NCBI GenBank assembly: GCA_048359995.1
Contig: DBGCPK010000005.1
Span: forward strand, 138,073-202,072
Length of the DNA stretch: 64,000 bases
Source of the DNA: UBA3210 sp048359995
GTDB taxonomy: Bacteria > Bacillota_I > Bacilli_A > RFN20 > CAG-449
Direction: 5' to 3'
In this document: one piece after another, positions 8,523 to 18,621 of the stretch
How the letters are laid out: each line of letters begins with the position of its first letter
Numbering within the stretch: position 1 is the stretch's first letter
Translations under genes and position numbers: made by a program
Notes under the pieces: model-generated
The model's database searches: none
Told to the model about the DNA's origin: nothing
Seen by the model: the letters and a program-made list of their open reading frames with translations, nothing else

Positions 8523-8894
8523 ATGGCAAAATTAACTAATGAAGAAATCATCGCCGCTATCAAAGAAATGACCGTTTTGGAATTGAACGATCTCGTCAAA
8601 GCAGTCGAAGAAGAATTCGGCGTTACCGCCGCAGCGCCTGTTGCCGCAGCCGCAGCGCCGGTCGAAGAAGAAGTGAAAGGACCGACCGAAGTCAGTTTGA
8701 TCCTGAAATCCTTCGGCGCGAGCAAAGTTCCGGTCATCAAAGCCGTTCAGGCGATCACCGGACTCGGACTCATCGATGCCAAGAAATTGGTCGATGCCTG
8801 CCCGTCCGCAATCAAAGAACACATCACTCCGGTTGAAGCGGAAGAACACAAGAAGGCTCTTGTCGCCGCCGGTGCGGAAGTTGAAATCAAATAG
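8523..8894 (+). CDS. rplL: 50S ribosomal protein L7/L12
   Basis: 123 residues: N-terminal dimerisation domain (1-35), an Ala/Pro hinge (about 38-55, AAAPVAAAAAPVEEE) and a C-terminal factor-binding domain ending GAEVEIK. Strong AAGGAGG before ATG 8523. Present in several copies on the ribosomal stalk and recruits translation factors. A terminator follows, which probably attenuates read-through into rpoBC. Confidence 0.97.
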   Translation: MAKLTNEEIIAAIKEMTVLELNDLVKAVEEEFGVTAAAPVAAAAAPVEEEVKGPTEVSLILKSFGASKVPVIKAVQAITGLGLIDAKKLVDACPSAIKEHITPVEAEEHKKALVAAGAEVEIK

Positions 8895-8921
8895 TTTCGT
8901 TTTCACTTCGGGAGAATTAAA

Positions 8922-8949
8922 CCTGCCTCTTTTTTGAGGCGGGTTTTTG
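8922..8949 (+). terminator. Terminator/attenuator between rplL and rpoB
   Basis: Eight-base stem CCTGCCTC/GAGGCGGG (one G-U pair) with a T6 loop and a T5 tail. Its place is typical of partial terminators that lower rpoBC expression relative to ribosomal protein genes. Confidence 0.85.
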
Positions 8950-9140
8950 TCCATTTTTAGATGGACGGAACGCTTGCATATCCTCGCAAAAGCGGCAAGC
9001 CGTCTTAGACGAAAGGATATAAAACTCATTGAGATCGGTGGAATGGCTCAATTATGTGGACTCACTTAAAATAAAGTATTATGAATCGGAAATGCCTTTG
9101 ATTCGACCGGTCGATGAAAACTCTAAGAAGGGAGAAATAC

Positions 9141-12100
9141 ATGAGTAAAAATTTACAGCAAAATTACAAGTACCTTCACAACGGACGCATTGATTTTTCG
9201 AAAATAAGCGGAACTCTGCCCCTTCCTTATTTGGTGGAAATTCAAACCAAATCGTTTCAATGGCTTTTGGACGAAGGAATCGACGAGGTCTTCAAGGACG
9301 TCTATCCGATCGCCGATCGCAACGATAAATTGATTATCGAATACGTCGGTTGCCGTCTCGACGCGCCGAAATACGATTATCTCGAATGCAAAACGCGTGA
9401 TCTCACTTACAGCGCGCCTTTGAAAGTGATGCTGCGGTTGATCAACAAAGGCACCGGAGAAATCAAAGAGAGCGAAGTCTTTATGGGCGATTTCCCTTTG
9501 ATGACGGAATCGGGGACTTTTATCATCAACGGCGCGGAACGGGCGATCGTTTCTCAATTGGTTCGTTCCCCGGGCGCCTATATGTCCAAAATCATGGACA
9601 AAACAGGTCGTTTTATCTACGGAGGGGATCTGATTCCGGCGAGGGGAACTTGGTTGCAATTCGAATCGGACGCGAAGGATATCATTTCGGTCAGAATCGA
9701 CCGGAACAGAAAAATGCCGGTTACGATTTTGCTTCGCGCTTTGGGAATTTTGGATTACGATAAGATGACCGACCTCTTCGGCGACGCTTCGCAGTTCGTC
9801 AATACGATCGGCAAAGAAAAAGAGTCGAAAGGGGAAAACGAAGTCTTGACTACTTCCGGCGCTTTGCTGGAAATTTACTCCAAACTGAGGCCGGGAGAAC
9901 CGGCGCCGAACGACAGCGCCGCGAGTTTCTTCCGATCCAAATTCTTCGACCACAAGCATTACGATTTGGGTATGGCGGGTCGTTTCAAATACGGAAAGAA
10001 ATTGGGAATTTACAACCGCTTGCTGAACTGCTATCTGGCAGAACCGTTGGTTTCGGCCGACGGCGAAGTCATTTACGACGCCAAAGAGCAGATGACCAAA
10101 GAGAAGGTCGATCGTTTGAAGGAATTGAAATTTTTTGAAAGCGGCGCGCACGTCTATCATCTTCCGATCAACGAAGCATTGGACGATCACGACACCGTCA
10201 ATATCGTCAAAGTTTACGCGGACGAGAAGATGGAAAGAATCGTCAACATCATCGGCACCGATTTGAACATCGACGTCAATTACGTCACCATCGCGGATAT
10301 GTACGCGTGTTTCTCCTATTATATGAATATCATCGAGGGCATCGGCAATGTCGACGACATCGATCACCTCGGCAACCGTCGCGTTCGTTGCGTCGGAGAA
10401 TTGATTCAAAATCAGTTCCGCATCGGCCTTTCCCGTATGGAAAGAACCGTCAAGGAGAAGATGTCTCTGGCTACGGAAGGCGTGATTACTCCGCAGAACC
10501 TGACGAATATCCGTCCTTTGGTCGCTTCGATCAGAGAATTCTTCGCTTCCAGCCAATTGTCTCAGTTTATGGATCAGGTCAATCCTCTCGCGGAATTGGC
10601 CAACAAACGGAGATTATCGGCTCTGGGTCCCGGCGGTTTGACCCGAGATCGCGCTTCGTTCGAAGTTCGGGATGTTCACCACTCCCATTACGGAAGAATT
10701 TGCCCGATCGAAACTCCGGAAGGACAGAACATCGGTTTGATTAACAATTTGGCCAGTTACGCCAAAGTGAATAAGTACGGATTTATCGAAACGCCGTATC
10801 GAAAAGTGGTCCGAAAAGTGGTCGACGGAAAAATCGTGCCTTACGTTACCGAAGAGACCGAATATCTTTCCGCGGACGGAGAAATCAACCACTATATCGC
10901 GTCCAGCGACATTCGCTTGGGACCGGATAACGAAATTCTCGATTCCCACGTCATTTCGCGACACAACGGCGATAACGTTCTGGCGCAGAAAGAAGAGATC
11001 GACTATGTCGACGTCTCTCCGAAACAGATCGTTTCCATCGCTTCGGCGTGTATTCCTTTCTTGGAAAACGACGACACGCACCGCGCTTTGATGGGGGCGA
11101 ATATGCAACGTCAAGCGCTTCCTTTGCTGAAACCTCATTCTCCTTTCGTGGGTACGGGGTTGGAACACAACATCGCGAAAGATTCGGGTTCGGCGATCGT
11201 TTCGAAAACCGACGGCGTTGTCAAATACGTCGATTCGCGACATATCGTCGTGGAAGACAGCCAGACAAAGGTCAACAAGAGTTACATTTTACAGAAATTC
11301 GCCCGTTCCAACGCGGGAACCTGCATCAATCAGGTGCCGATCGTCAAAATCGGCGACAAGGTCGAAGTCGGTCAGATACTGGCCGATGGTCCGGCAATGG
11401 AAAACGGCGATCTGGCATTGGGACAGAACGTCACCGTCGCGTTTATGACGTGGCACGGTTACAATTACGAAGACGCCGTCATCATGTCGGAGCGGCTCGT
11501 CAAGGACGACGTATACACTTCGATTCACATCGAAGAGTATTCTTTGGAATGCCGTACGACCAAACTCGGCAACGAAGAGATCACCCGAGATATTCCGAAC
11601 GTCAGCGAAGAAGCGAAAGCCAATCTTGACGAAGACGGAATCATCATTCCGGGCGCGGAAGTGAAAGAAGACGATATTTTGGTCGGAAAAATCACCCCGA
11701 AAGGGCTGACCGAGCCGACCCCGGAAGAAAAACTTCTGATGGCGATCTTCGCGGAAAAGACCAAAGACGGGAAAGACACTTCCCTGAGGGTTCCTCACGG
11801 CGGCGCGGGCATCGTTCTCGATGTCAAACGTTTCAAACGCGAAGAAGGCGCCGAATTGGCGGCGGGAGTCAACGAAGTCGTCAAGGTCTTCATCGCGCAG
11901 AAGAGAAAGATTTCCGAAGGAGACAAGATGTCGGGACGCCACGGCAACAAGGGCGTCATTTCCCGTATTCTTCCGGAAGAAGATATGCCGTATCTGCCGG
12001 ACGGTACGCCGGTTGACATCATGCTCAACCCGTTGGGCGTTCCTTCCCGTATGAACATCGGTCAGATTTTGGAACTGCATTTAGGTATGGCTTGCAAGAA

Positions 12101-12725
12101 ACTCGGATTGAAGATCGCCACGCCGGTTTTCGACGGAATCAGCAACGACGAAATTTTCGATTTGATGGATAAAGCCGGAATGGACAAGGACGGAAAAACC
12201 GTGCTGTACGACGGCCGTACCGGCGAAAGATTCGACGAAAGAATCTCCGTCGGCGTGATGTATATGATCAAACTGGTTCACATGGTCGACGACAAACTTC
12301 ACGCGCGTTCCACCGGACCTTATTCCTTGGTCACTCAGCAACCTCTGGGCGGCAAAGCGCAGAACGGCGGACAGCGGTTCGGAGAAATGGAAGTCTGGGC
12401 CTTGGAAGCCTACGGTGCGGCGCACATCTTGCAGGAAATCATCACGATCAAATCGGACGATATGGTCGGGCGTGCGAAGACCTACGAAGCCATCATCAAA
12501 CAACAGCCGATTCCGAAATCCGGAATGCCTGAGGCGTTCCGCGTCTTGCAGAAAGAATTGCAGGCTTTGGCCATCGACGTCAAGCTGCTGGACGATCAGA
12601 TGAACGAAATCGACAGTTCCAATATTTCCAAAGAAAACGAAAAAGAAACTCGTAAAATTTCCAATGAAGTGAGAGATATCACCAATCGGATCGAAGTGGA
12701 TCTCAACGAGAACAATGAGGATTAA
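9141..12725 (+). CDS. rpoB: RNA polymerase beta subunit
   Basis: 1194 residues from MSKNLQQNYKYL. ATG 9141 has AAGAAGGGAG at the right distance; ATG 9114 would add nine residues without a ribosome site. All hallmark regions are present: fork/rifampicin region SSQLSQFMDQVNPLAELANKR then LSALGPGGLTRDRA, GDKMSGRHGNKGV near residue 930, and C-terminal GGKAQNGGQRFGEMEVWALEA. The residue aligned with E. coli His526 is Asn488 (codon 10602-10604). Asn here is known from naturally rifampicin-resistant mollicutes. Asp and Ser at the 516 and 531 positions are kept. rpoC follows after 17 bases. Confidence 0.97.
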   Translation: MSKNLQQNYKYLHNGRIDFSKISGTLPLPYLVEIQTKSFQWLLDEGIDEVFKDVYPIADRNDKLIIEYVGCRLDAPKYDYLECKTRDLTYSAPLKVMLRLINKGTGEIKESEVFMGDFPLMTESGTFIINGAERAIVSQLVRSPGAYMSKIMDKTGRFIYGGDLIPARGTWLQFESDAKDIISVRIDRNRKMPVTILLRALGILDYDKMTDLFGDASQFVNTIGKEKESKGENEVLTTSGALLEIYSKLRPGEPAPNDSAASFFRSKFFDHKHYDLGMAGRFKYGKKLGIYNRLLNCYLAEPLVSADGEVIYDAKEQMTKEKVDRLKELKFFESGAHVYHLPINEALDDHDTVNIVKVYADEKMERIVNIIGTDLNIDVNYVTIADMYACFSYYMNIIEGIGNVDDIDHLGNRRVRCVGELIQNQFRIGLSRMERTVKEKMSLATEGVITPQNLTNIRPLVASIREFFASSQLSQFMDQVNPLAELANKRRLSALGPGGLTRDRASFEVRDVHHSHYGRICPIETPEGQNIGLINNLASYAKVNKYGFIETPYRKVVRKVVDGKIVPYVTEETEYLSADGEINHYIASSDIRLGPDNEILDSHVISRHNGDNVLAQKEEIDYVDVSPKQIVSIASACIPFLENDDTHRALMGANMQRQALPLLKPHSPFVGTGLEHNIAKDSGSAIVSKTDGVVKYVDSRHIVVEDSQTKVNKSYILQKFARSNAGTCINQVPIVKIGDKVEVGQILADGPAMENGDLALGQNVTVAFMTWHGYNYEDAVIMSERLVKDDVYTSIHIEEYSLECRTTKLGNEEITRDIPNVSEEAKANLDEDGIIIPGAEVKEDDILVGKITPKGLTEPTPEEKLLMAIFAEKTKDGKDTSLRVPHGGAGIVLDVKRFKREEGAELAAGVNEVVKVFIAQKRKISEGDKMSGRHGNKGVISRILPEEDMPYLPDGTPVDIMLNPLGVPSRMNIGQILELHLGMACKKLGLKIATPVFDGISNDEIFDLMDKAGMDKDGKTVLYDGRTGERFDERISVGVMYMIKLVHMVDDKLHARSTGPYSLVTQQPLGGKAQNGGQRFGEMEVWALEAYGAAHILQEIITIKSDDMVGRAKTYEAIIKQQPIPKSGMPEAFRVLQKELQALAIDVKLLDDQMNEIDSSNISKENEKETRKISNEVRDITNRIEVDLNENNED

Positions 12726-12742
12726 GGAGGCGAAATCGTACT

Positions 12743-15700
12743 ATGTTCAATGTAAATAAGATCGCCGCGGTACAAGTCGGCCTTGCCTCTCCGGAGAAGA
12801 TCAGACAATGGTCTCACGGGGAAGTGAAGAAGCCGGAAACCATCAACTATCGCAGCCAAAAGCCGGAAATGGACGGCCTCTATTGCGAAAGAATTTTCGG
12901 ACCGAGCAAAGATTACGAATGCCATTGCGGAAAGTATAAAAAAATCCGATTCAAAGATATTATCTGCGAAAAGTGCGGCGTCGAAGTCACTACAAAGGCG
13001 GTTCGCCGCGAGAGAATGGGGCATATCGAACTCTGTTCTCCTTGCGCGCACATTTGGTATCTGAAAGGGATTCCTTCCCGCATGGGTCTCGTGCTGGACA
13101 TTCTTCCGAAACAACTGGAAGAGGTCATCTATTTCGTTTCGCATATCTGTCTGAATCCGGGTACTTCTTCGATTCTGAAATACCGGGAAGTTCTCGACGA
13201 AAAGACCTGCCGTATCGAATTCGTGTCGGCGATCAAGGAAATCAAAGAAACCAAACTCGATCCGTCTTCTTACGATTACACGAAAGCGGACGAATTGATT
13301 CAGCGGCTCGAAAATCCGCAGGAAACGTTCAATTTCACTTCTACGAGCAATTTCATCTCCAAATACACCGGCGCGGAATTCGGTTCCGGCGCGGAAGCGG
13401 TCAAGCGATTGCTCACCGAAGTCGATTTGGACAAAGATTTCGAAGAAATTCAAAACGAAATCAAAGACGCTTCCGGACAGAAGAGGCAAAAACTCTATAA
13501 ACGTCTGGAATGCATCGAAGCGTTCAAAAATTCGGCGAATCGTCCGGAATGGATGGTTCTCGACGCTCTTCCGGTCATTCCGCCGGATCTGAGACCGATG
13601 CTTCAACTCGACGGAGGGCGTTTCGCCACCAGCGATCTCAACGACCTCTATCGGAGAGTAATTACCAGAAATACGCGTTTAAAACGCGAAATCGATATGA
13701 ATGCTCCGGACGTCATTCTGATGAACGAAAAGAGAATGTTGCAGGAAGCCGTCGACGCTTTAATCGACAACGGAAGAAGAACCAAACCGGTAACCGGTCC
13801 GGGAGGAAGAGCCTTGAAGTCGCTCTCGTCCACGCTGAAAGGAAAGCAGGGCCGTTTCCGTCAGAATCTTTTGGGTAAGCGCGTCGACTATTCGGGACGT
13901 TCGGTTATCGCCGTCGGTCCGTCTTTGAAAATGTATCAATGCGGAATTCCGAGAGAAATGGCGGTTCAGTTATTCCGACCTTTCATCGCCGCGATTATGA
14001 TCAAAGACGGCATCGCCAACAGCCATAAACAGGCGAACAAAATGATCGATCATTACGACGCAAAGGTTCTCGACATCGTCGAAAAGGTAGTCAAGGAACA
14101 CCCTGTTCTCCTGAACCGTGCGCCTACTCTGCATCGTCTGGGCATTCAGGCGTTCAAACCGGTACTCGTCAACGGGCGGGCGATCCGTCTGCACCCTCTG
14201 GTTTGCGCCGGATTCAACGCCGACTTCGACGGCGACCAAATGGCGGTTCACGTGCCGTTATCCTATGCCGCGCAGCAGGAAGCTTCGGACTTGATGATGG
14301 CCAACCACAACATTTTGGGACCGAAAGACGGCAAACCGATCGTTACTCCGTCTCAGGATATGGTTTTGGGAAACTATTATCTGACCATCGAAAAATCGGC
14401 GGCCGATTTCCTCGACCATGCGAAAGATTGCTATGATCGCGGAGATCAAGTCGAAGGCGATCTTTATACCGGTTATGCCCAAATGGAAGGCGCGGTGTAT
14501 CGCAACATCGACGAGGTGATGACGGCTTATCACACCCATAAAATCAGCCTCCACAATCGAATCGCGATCAGAGGTTCGGTGATGGGGAAAAGCGGATTTA
14601 CCGAAGAAATGAACCGGTCTTATCTGATTACGACGGTGGGAAAAATCATCTTCAACGGCATTTTTCCGGAGGATTTCCCGTATCTCAACGATACCAGCAA
14701 AGAAAATCTGTTGTCGGATCAGATTCGCTTCTTTGTTCCGAGAGGAACCAACATTAAGGAATACATCGCAAATCTGCCTTTGAAGAGTCCTTTTGCCAAA
14801 GGGAACATTTCCAAGATCATCAACGAAGTGTTCAACCGTTATCAGGCGGACAAGACTTCGGAAGTTTTGGATAAAATCAAGGATCAGGGATTCGAATATT
14901 CCACGATTGCCGGTTTCACCGTTTCGATCAGCGATATTTCGGTCATCGACGGCAAAAACGATTTGATTGCCGAAGGGGACAAGAAAGTCGAAGTCATTCA
15001 GAATATGTTTGACAAAGGTCTGTTGACCGATTCGGAGAGACACAAGCAGGTTATCGACGTTTGGTCCAAAGTCAAAGACGACATCGAGAGCATTCTCAAA
15101 GATAAAATCGAGAAAGATCGAAAAAATCCGATCTTCATGATCTCCAAATCCGGCGCGCGCGGAAACTCTTCCAACTTCGTACAGTTGTGCGGACTCCGCG
15201 GCCTGATGGCGAATCCGTCGGGCGAAACGATCGAACTTCCGATTAAATCCTGCTTCCGGGAAGGACTTTCGGTCAGCGAATTCTTCATTGCCACGCACGG
15301 AGCCAGAAAAGGCGGCGCGGATACGGCATTGAAAACCGCCGACTCGGGTTATCTTACCCGAAGACTCGTCGACGTCTCCCACGACGTCATTATCCGCGAA
15401 ACCGACTGCGGTGCCGATCACGGCTTTGTGGTTTCGGAAATTCGCGATACGAAAAAAGATCAGGTCATCGTGCCGTTCGCCGATCGCTTGATCGGTCGGT
15501 ACACCGCGAAAGAGGTGGTCGATCCGAATACCGGTGAAGTGATCGTTCCTGAAAACGAAATGATGGACGAAAATGCGGCGAAACGCATCGAAAAAGCCGG
15601 CGTGAAACAGGTCGAAATCCGCTCCTTATTCACTTGCGAAACCAAAGACGGCGTCTGCGTCCATTGCTACGGACGGAATCTGGCGACCGGAAGGTTGGTG

Positions 15701-16612
15701 CAAGTCGGCGAGGCTGTCGGCGTAATGGCCGCGCAGTCGATCGGCGAACCGGGTACTCAATTGACGATGCGTACGTTCCACACCGGCGGCGTTGCCGGCG
15801 GCGATATTACGCAAGGTTTGCCGAGAGTCGCCGAATTGTTCGAAGCGCGGAATCCGAAAGGAGAAGCGCTGATCTCGGAGATTTCGGGAAAAATCGTCTC
15901 CATTCGCCAAGACGGAGGGCGTTACACGGTCGTCGTCAAAAACGATTTGGAAGAAAAGACGTACACCACGGTTTACAACGCCAAACTGAGAGTCAAAGAG
16001 GGCGATACGGTCGTCAACGGTCAGAAAATCACGGAAGGCGCGGTCAACCCGAAAGAGTTGCTGAAAGTTTCCGACGTGACGAAAGTGCAGAATTACATTC
16101 TGAAAGAAGTTCAGAAAGTCTATAAAGGAAACGGTATCGACGTCTCCGACAAGCACATCGAGGTCATCGTCAGACAAATGCTCAGGAAGATGCTGATCAT
16201 CGATTCCGGCGACACTTCGATGCTTCCGGGAACGAAGGTCAACACCGTCCGATTCACAGAGATCAACGAGCAGGCTCTTCTGGATGGAAAACGCCCTGCG
16301 GTCGGCACGCCGATCATTTTGGGCATCACGAAAGCGGCTCTGGATACGGAATCGTTCTTGTCCAGCGCTTCGTTCCAAGAAACCACGAAAGTACTCACCG
16401 ACGCGGCCATCAAAGGCAAGATCGATTATCTGCACGGCTTGAAAGAGAACGTGATGATCGGAAAATTGATTCCTGCCGGCACGGGTTTGCGCGAAGAAAC
16501 CGAGGAAGAGGAAGAATTGTTCGAAAAGGAAGAAGAATACACTACTCTGCCGATCGCTTCCGAAGAAGAGAAACAGCAGGTCTTCGATTTCAACGCCGAT
16601 CTGGCGGAATAG
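12743..16612 (+). CDS. rpoC: RNA polymerase beta' subunit
   Basis: 1289 residues. The N-terminal zinc motif (CHCGKYKKIRF..CEKCGVEV, about residues 58-80), the catalytic NADFDGDQMAVHVPLS (about 491) that holds the active-site Mg, the bridge helix region around ARKGGADTALKTADSGYLTR, and the second zinc cluster (DCGADHG, CETKDGVCVHCYG, about 888-970) are all present. GGAGG precedes ATG 12743. The C-terminus ends in a Glu-rich stretch. In most Firmicutes rpoC is followed by rpsL-rpsG-fusA-tuf; here it ends at a strong terminator and tdk follows. Confidence 0.97.
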   Translation: MFNVNKIAAVQVGLASPEKIRQWSHGEVKKPETINYRSQKPEMDGLYCERIFGPSKDYECHCGKYKKIRFKDIICEKCGVEVTTKAVRRERMGHIELCSPCAHIWYLKGIPSRMGLVLDILPKQLEEVIYFVSHICLNPGTSSILKYREVLDEKTCRIEFVSAIKEIKETKLDPSSYDYTKADELIQRLENPQETFNFTSTSNFISKYTGAEFGSGAEAVKRLLTEVDLDKDFEEIQNEIKDASGQKRQKLYKRLECIEAFKNSANRPEWMVLDALPVIPPDLRPMLQLDGGRFATSDLNDLYRRVITRNTRLKREIDMNAPDVILMNEKRMLQEAVDALIDNGRRTKPVTGPGGRALKSLSSTLKGKQGRFRQNLLGKRVDYSGRSVIAVGPSLKMYQCGIPREMAVQLFRPFIAAIMIKDGIANSHKQANKMIDHYDAKVLDIVEKVVKEHPVLLNRAPTLHRLGIQAFKPVLVNGRAIRLHPLVCAGFNADFDGDQMAVHVPLSYAAQQEASDLMMANHNILGPKDGKPIVTPSQDMVLGNYYLTIEKSAADFLDHAKDCYDRGDQVEGDLYTGYAQMEGAVYRNIDEVMTAYHTHKISLHNRIAIRGSVMGKSGFTEEMNRSYLITTVGKIIFNGIFPEDFPYLNDTSKENLLSDQIRFFVPRGTNIKEYIANLPLKSPFAKGNISKIINEVFNRYQADKTSEVLDKIKDQGFEYSTIAGFTVSISDISVIDGKNDLIAEGDKKVEVIQNMFDKGLLTDSERHKQVIDVWSKVKDDIESILKDKIEKDRKNPIFMISKSGARGNSSNFVQLCGLRGLMANPSGETIELPIKSCFREGLSVSEFFIATHGARKGGADTALKTADSGYLTRRLVDVSHDVIIRETDCGADHGFVVSEIRDTKKDQVIVPFADRLIGRYTAKEVVDPNTGEVIVPENEMMDENAAKRIEKAGVKQVEIRSLFTCETKDGVCVHCYGRNLATGRLVQVGEAVGVMAAQSIGEPGTQLTMRTFHTGGVAGGDITQGLPRVAELFEARNPKGEALISEISGKIVSIRQDGGRYTVVVKNDLEEKTYTTVYNAKLRVKEGDTVVNGQKITEGAVNPKELLKVSDVTKVQNYILKEVQKVYKGNGIDVSDKHIEVIVRQMLRKMLIIDSGDTSMLPGTKVNTVRFTEINEQALLDGKRPAVGTPIILGITKAALDTESFLSSASFQETTKVLTDAAIKGKIDYLHGLKENVMIGKLIPAGTGLREETEEEEELFEKEEEYTTLPIASEEEKQQVFDFNADLAE

Positions 16613-16620
16613 CGAAAGGA

Positions 16621-16652
16621 AAAGATTGCAGAACAACCTGCAATCTTTTTTT
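16621..16652 (+). terminator. Rho-independent terminator after rpoC
   Basis: Eleven-base stem AAAGATTGCAG/CTGCAATCTTT with loop AACAAC and a T tract. Confidence 0.93.
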
Positions 16653-16723
16653 CATTCGACGAAAACGGCGATTTGTTTCGGATAACGATTCATCTGACAA
16701 GCGGATTTCTTTCTTCTTGAAAG

Positions 16724-16751
16724 TTGACGTTCTCTTCGGTAAGATTATACC
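16724..16751 (+). promoter_or_regulatory. Promoter of tdk
   Basis: TTGACG at 16724-16729 and TATACC at 16746-16751 with a 16-base spacer, 18 bases before the tdk ATG. Confidence 0.6.
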
Positions 16752-16769
16752 TGTTGCGAGGTATTCAGT

Positions 16770-17354
16770 ATGGAATTCAATGCGAGATTAGGGTGGATCG
16801 AAGTCATATGCGGACCGATGTTCGCGGGAAAGAGCGAGGAATTGATTCGGAGAATCAAACGCCTCGAATACGCGAAAAAGAAAGTGGTCGTTTTCAAACC
16901 GACGATCGACGACCGATACTCTGCCGACGAGGTGGTTTCCCATAACAAGCGAAAGACAAAATGTTACAACCTGTCGCATAGCAATGAAGTGATGAAATAT
17001 ATCACCGAAGACGTTTATGCGGTGGCTTTCGACGAAGTGCAGTTTATGGACGAGGACATTGTGCAGGTCATCGATCGACTCGCGGAAATGGGGAAGAGGG
17101 TCATCTGCGCCGGACTTGACAATGATTTTCGCGGCGAGCCGTTTTCGATTATGCCTCAGTTGCTCTGCAAGGCGGAATACGTCTCGAAATTGACGGCGAT
17201 CTGCACTTGTTGCGGAGCGAACGCGACGAGAACCCAGCGGATCGTCAACGGAAAACCGGCGTTTTACGAAGATCCGATACTGATCATCGGCGCAAGCGAA
17301 ACCTATGAACCGCGTTGCCGGCACTGCCATCGTGTTCCCCGAAAAGAAGAATAA
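16770..17354 (+). CDS. tdk: Thymidine kinase (type II)
   Basis: 194 residues. P-loop GPMFAGKSEELIRR (about 15-28), Walker B-like VAFDEVQFMD (about 84-93) with the catalytic Glu, and a structural zinc site made of CTCC (about 145) and CRHCH (about 183) identify the type II thymidine kinase of bacteria and poxviruses. It phosphorylates thymidine to dTMP for salvage in the cytoplasm. Ribosome site GCGAGG precedes ATG 16770. Single-gene unit with its own promoter and terminator. Confidence 0.96.
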   Translation: MEFNARLGWIEVICGPMFAGKSEELIRRIKRLEYAKKKVVVFKPTIDDRYSADEVVSHNKRKTKCYNLSHSNEVMKYITEDVYAVAFDEVQFMDEDIVQVIDRLAEMGKRVICAGLDNDFRGEPFSIMPQLLCKAEYVSKLTAICTCCGANATRTQRIVNGKPAFYEDPILIIGASETYEPRCRHCHRVPRKEE

Positions 17355-17365
17355 CTCTATGAAAT

Positions 17366-17393
17366 GCAGAATCGCGCGATTCTGCTTTTTATT
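17366..17393 (+). terminator. Rho-independent terminator after tdk
   Basis: GCAGAATC/GATTCTGC stem with GCGC loop and T5. It slightly overlaps the 3' end of the convergent folT-like gene (stop at 17389-17391). Confidence 0.85.
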
Positions 17394-18621
17394 TCGAGGT
17401 TTCGTCAGTGCGATTCGAATAGAGAAAAGACAGTCGTATGTTTTCGTCGATATATCCGAATCGGCAAAGCACGGGGATGATCGTTCGGAACACCAAATAG
17501 AGGACGAGGCTTTGAGGCAGAAGATAGATCAGATTTTTCGGCAATGAATACAACAGCGCGTAAGACGAAAAAGTCGCGCCGAAGGAAGCGGAATCCAAAC
17601 TTCCCGACATCGCAAAGAGGCGGCACTGCAGGTAAGAACCCAGCAACACGTTCAAGAGCATTCCGACGATGATTCGCGACAAAAGTACCTTTCCGAAACT
17701 GATTCGGGTTTTATAAAAGCAAATTCCGTAAGTAAAGGCGGCCAAAGCGGCCTGCACGGTGTAGCCGAAGTAAAACATTCCCTGCTGCGGCGTGATGAAA
17801 TAGCCGACGATGTCGCTGAGGGTGCCGATAATCAGAGAGACGACAGGACCGTAGATCAGTCCGACGGCGGCGAGAAAGATATAGGCGAGCGAAATCCCGA
17901 GATTTCCGAATCCGCTGGGAAGAGAGAAAAACTTCGAAAGAAGAAGAAGAGCGAAGATCATCGCCAATCCCGAAAGGGACTTCGCACTCTTAAAGACATC
18001 CAGCGAGGATTTCCAGTAGTCTCTATGAAAAGGCGTATGAAAGAGCCGCACATTGTCCTCGATGTCCGGACGTTCCTTGTCTCGAGAAAAGCTGATGAAA
18101 AGGACGGCGAAGAAGGCACCTGCGATCAGCGCAAACCCCCCGCCTGCATAGGGCGAAAAATGATTCTTCAAAACGACGATGTCGCTTTCGTTTTCGAAAT
18201 TCAAAGTGGCCGTTTCTTCGATATACGCGGTCAATACCGTTCGGATAAAGGTTTTCGCGCGCGTTTCGACGCTCTTTTTGGAGATAAAGAAAAATCGATC
18301 GTAATACCTGCTCTTGGTGACGATCGTATAACCCAACTCGTTTTTATTCAGGGAAAAGTCCTTTTTTCGGAGCATTCGGTCGACGTCGACCGATCCGTAT
18401 CTGTTCAAATCCGAATTGCGAATCTCTTTCAGAAAATCGGCGTCGAGAATTCCGTTCAAATCTCTTTCTCCGTCGTAAGTGAAGTTGACCTCATAATAAC
18501 TGTTCGAATAATTGCAAAAAGAAGCGATTAAAAAGCCGGAGAGAAAGGCGATTGTCAGAGAAAGCAAGGTGATGACGATCACGGAACGGATTCTCTTTCG
18601 GCTCAATGAAATTTTTCCCAT
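17389..18621 (-). CDS. folT: Folate-type ECF transporter S component with N-terminal membrane-anchored extension
   Basis: 410 residues. The C-terminal part (about 215-400) is a six-helix S component of the folate family: GISLAYIFLAAVGLIYGPVV, GTLSDIVGYFI and the ARN-like coupling helices are recognisable. The THF riboswitch directly upstream supports folate or a derivative as substrate. The N-terminal 200 residues are not part of a normal FolT (about 170-200 residues in total): they carry one membrane helix (about 12-33), an extracytoplasmic domain of about 120 residues rich in Asp/Arg/Tyr, a second helix (about 160-178), and a cytoplasmic linker. No EcfA/EcfT genes are nearby, so it should use a shared energising module. 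ATG 18621 follows AAGGAGG located inside the riboswitch expression platform. Confidence 0.85.
   Translation of the reverse strand: MGKISLSRKRIRSVIVITLLSLTIAFLSGFLIASFCNYSNSYYEVNFTYDGERDLNGILDADFLKEIRNSDLNRYGSVDVDRMLRKKDFSLNKNELGYTIVTKSRYYDRFFFISKKSVETRAKTFIRTVLTAYIEETATLNFENESDIVVLKNHFSPYAGGGFALIAGAFFAVLFISFSRDKERPDIEDNVRLFHTPFHRDYWKSSLDVFKSAKSLSGLAMIFALLLLSKFFSLPSGFGNLGISLAYIFLAAVGLIYGPVVSLIIGTLSDIVGYFITPQQGMFYFGYTVQAALAAFTYGICFYKTRISFGKVLLSRIIVGMLLNVLLGSYLQCRLFAMSGSLDSASFGATFSSYALLYSLPKNLIYLLPQSLVLYLVFRTIIPVLCRFGYIDENIRLSFLYSNRTDETSK

Noticed and set aside
9153..10556. 467-codon minus-strand frame inside rpoB (and similar long ones inside rpoC, rnr and the glycan locus)
   Set aside because: Shadow of highly biased coding sequence; the plus-strand proteins are unmistakable.
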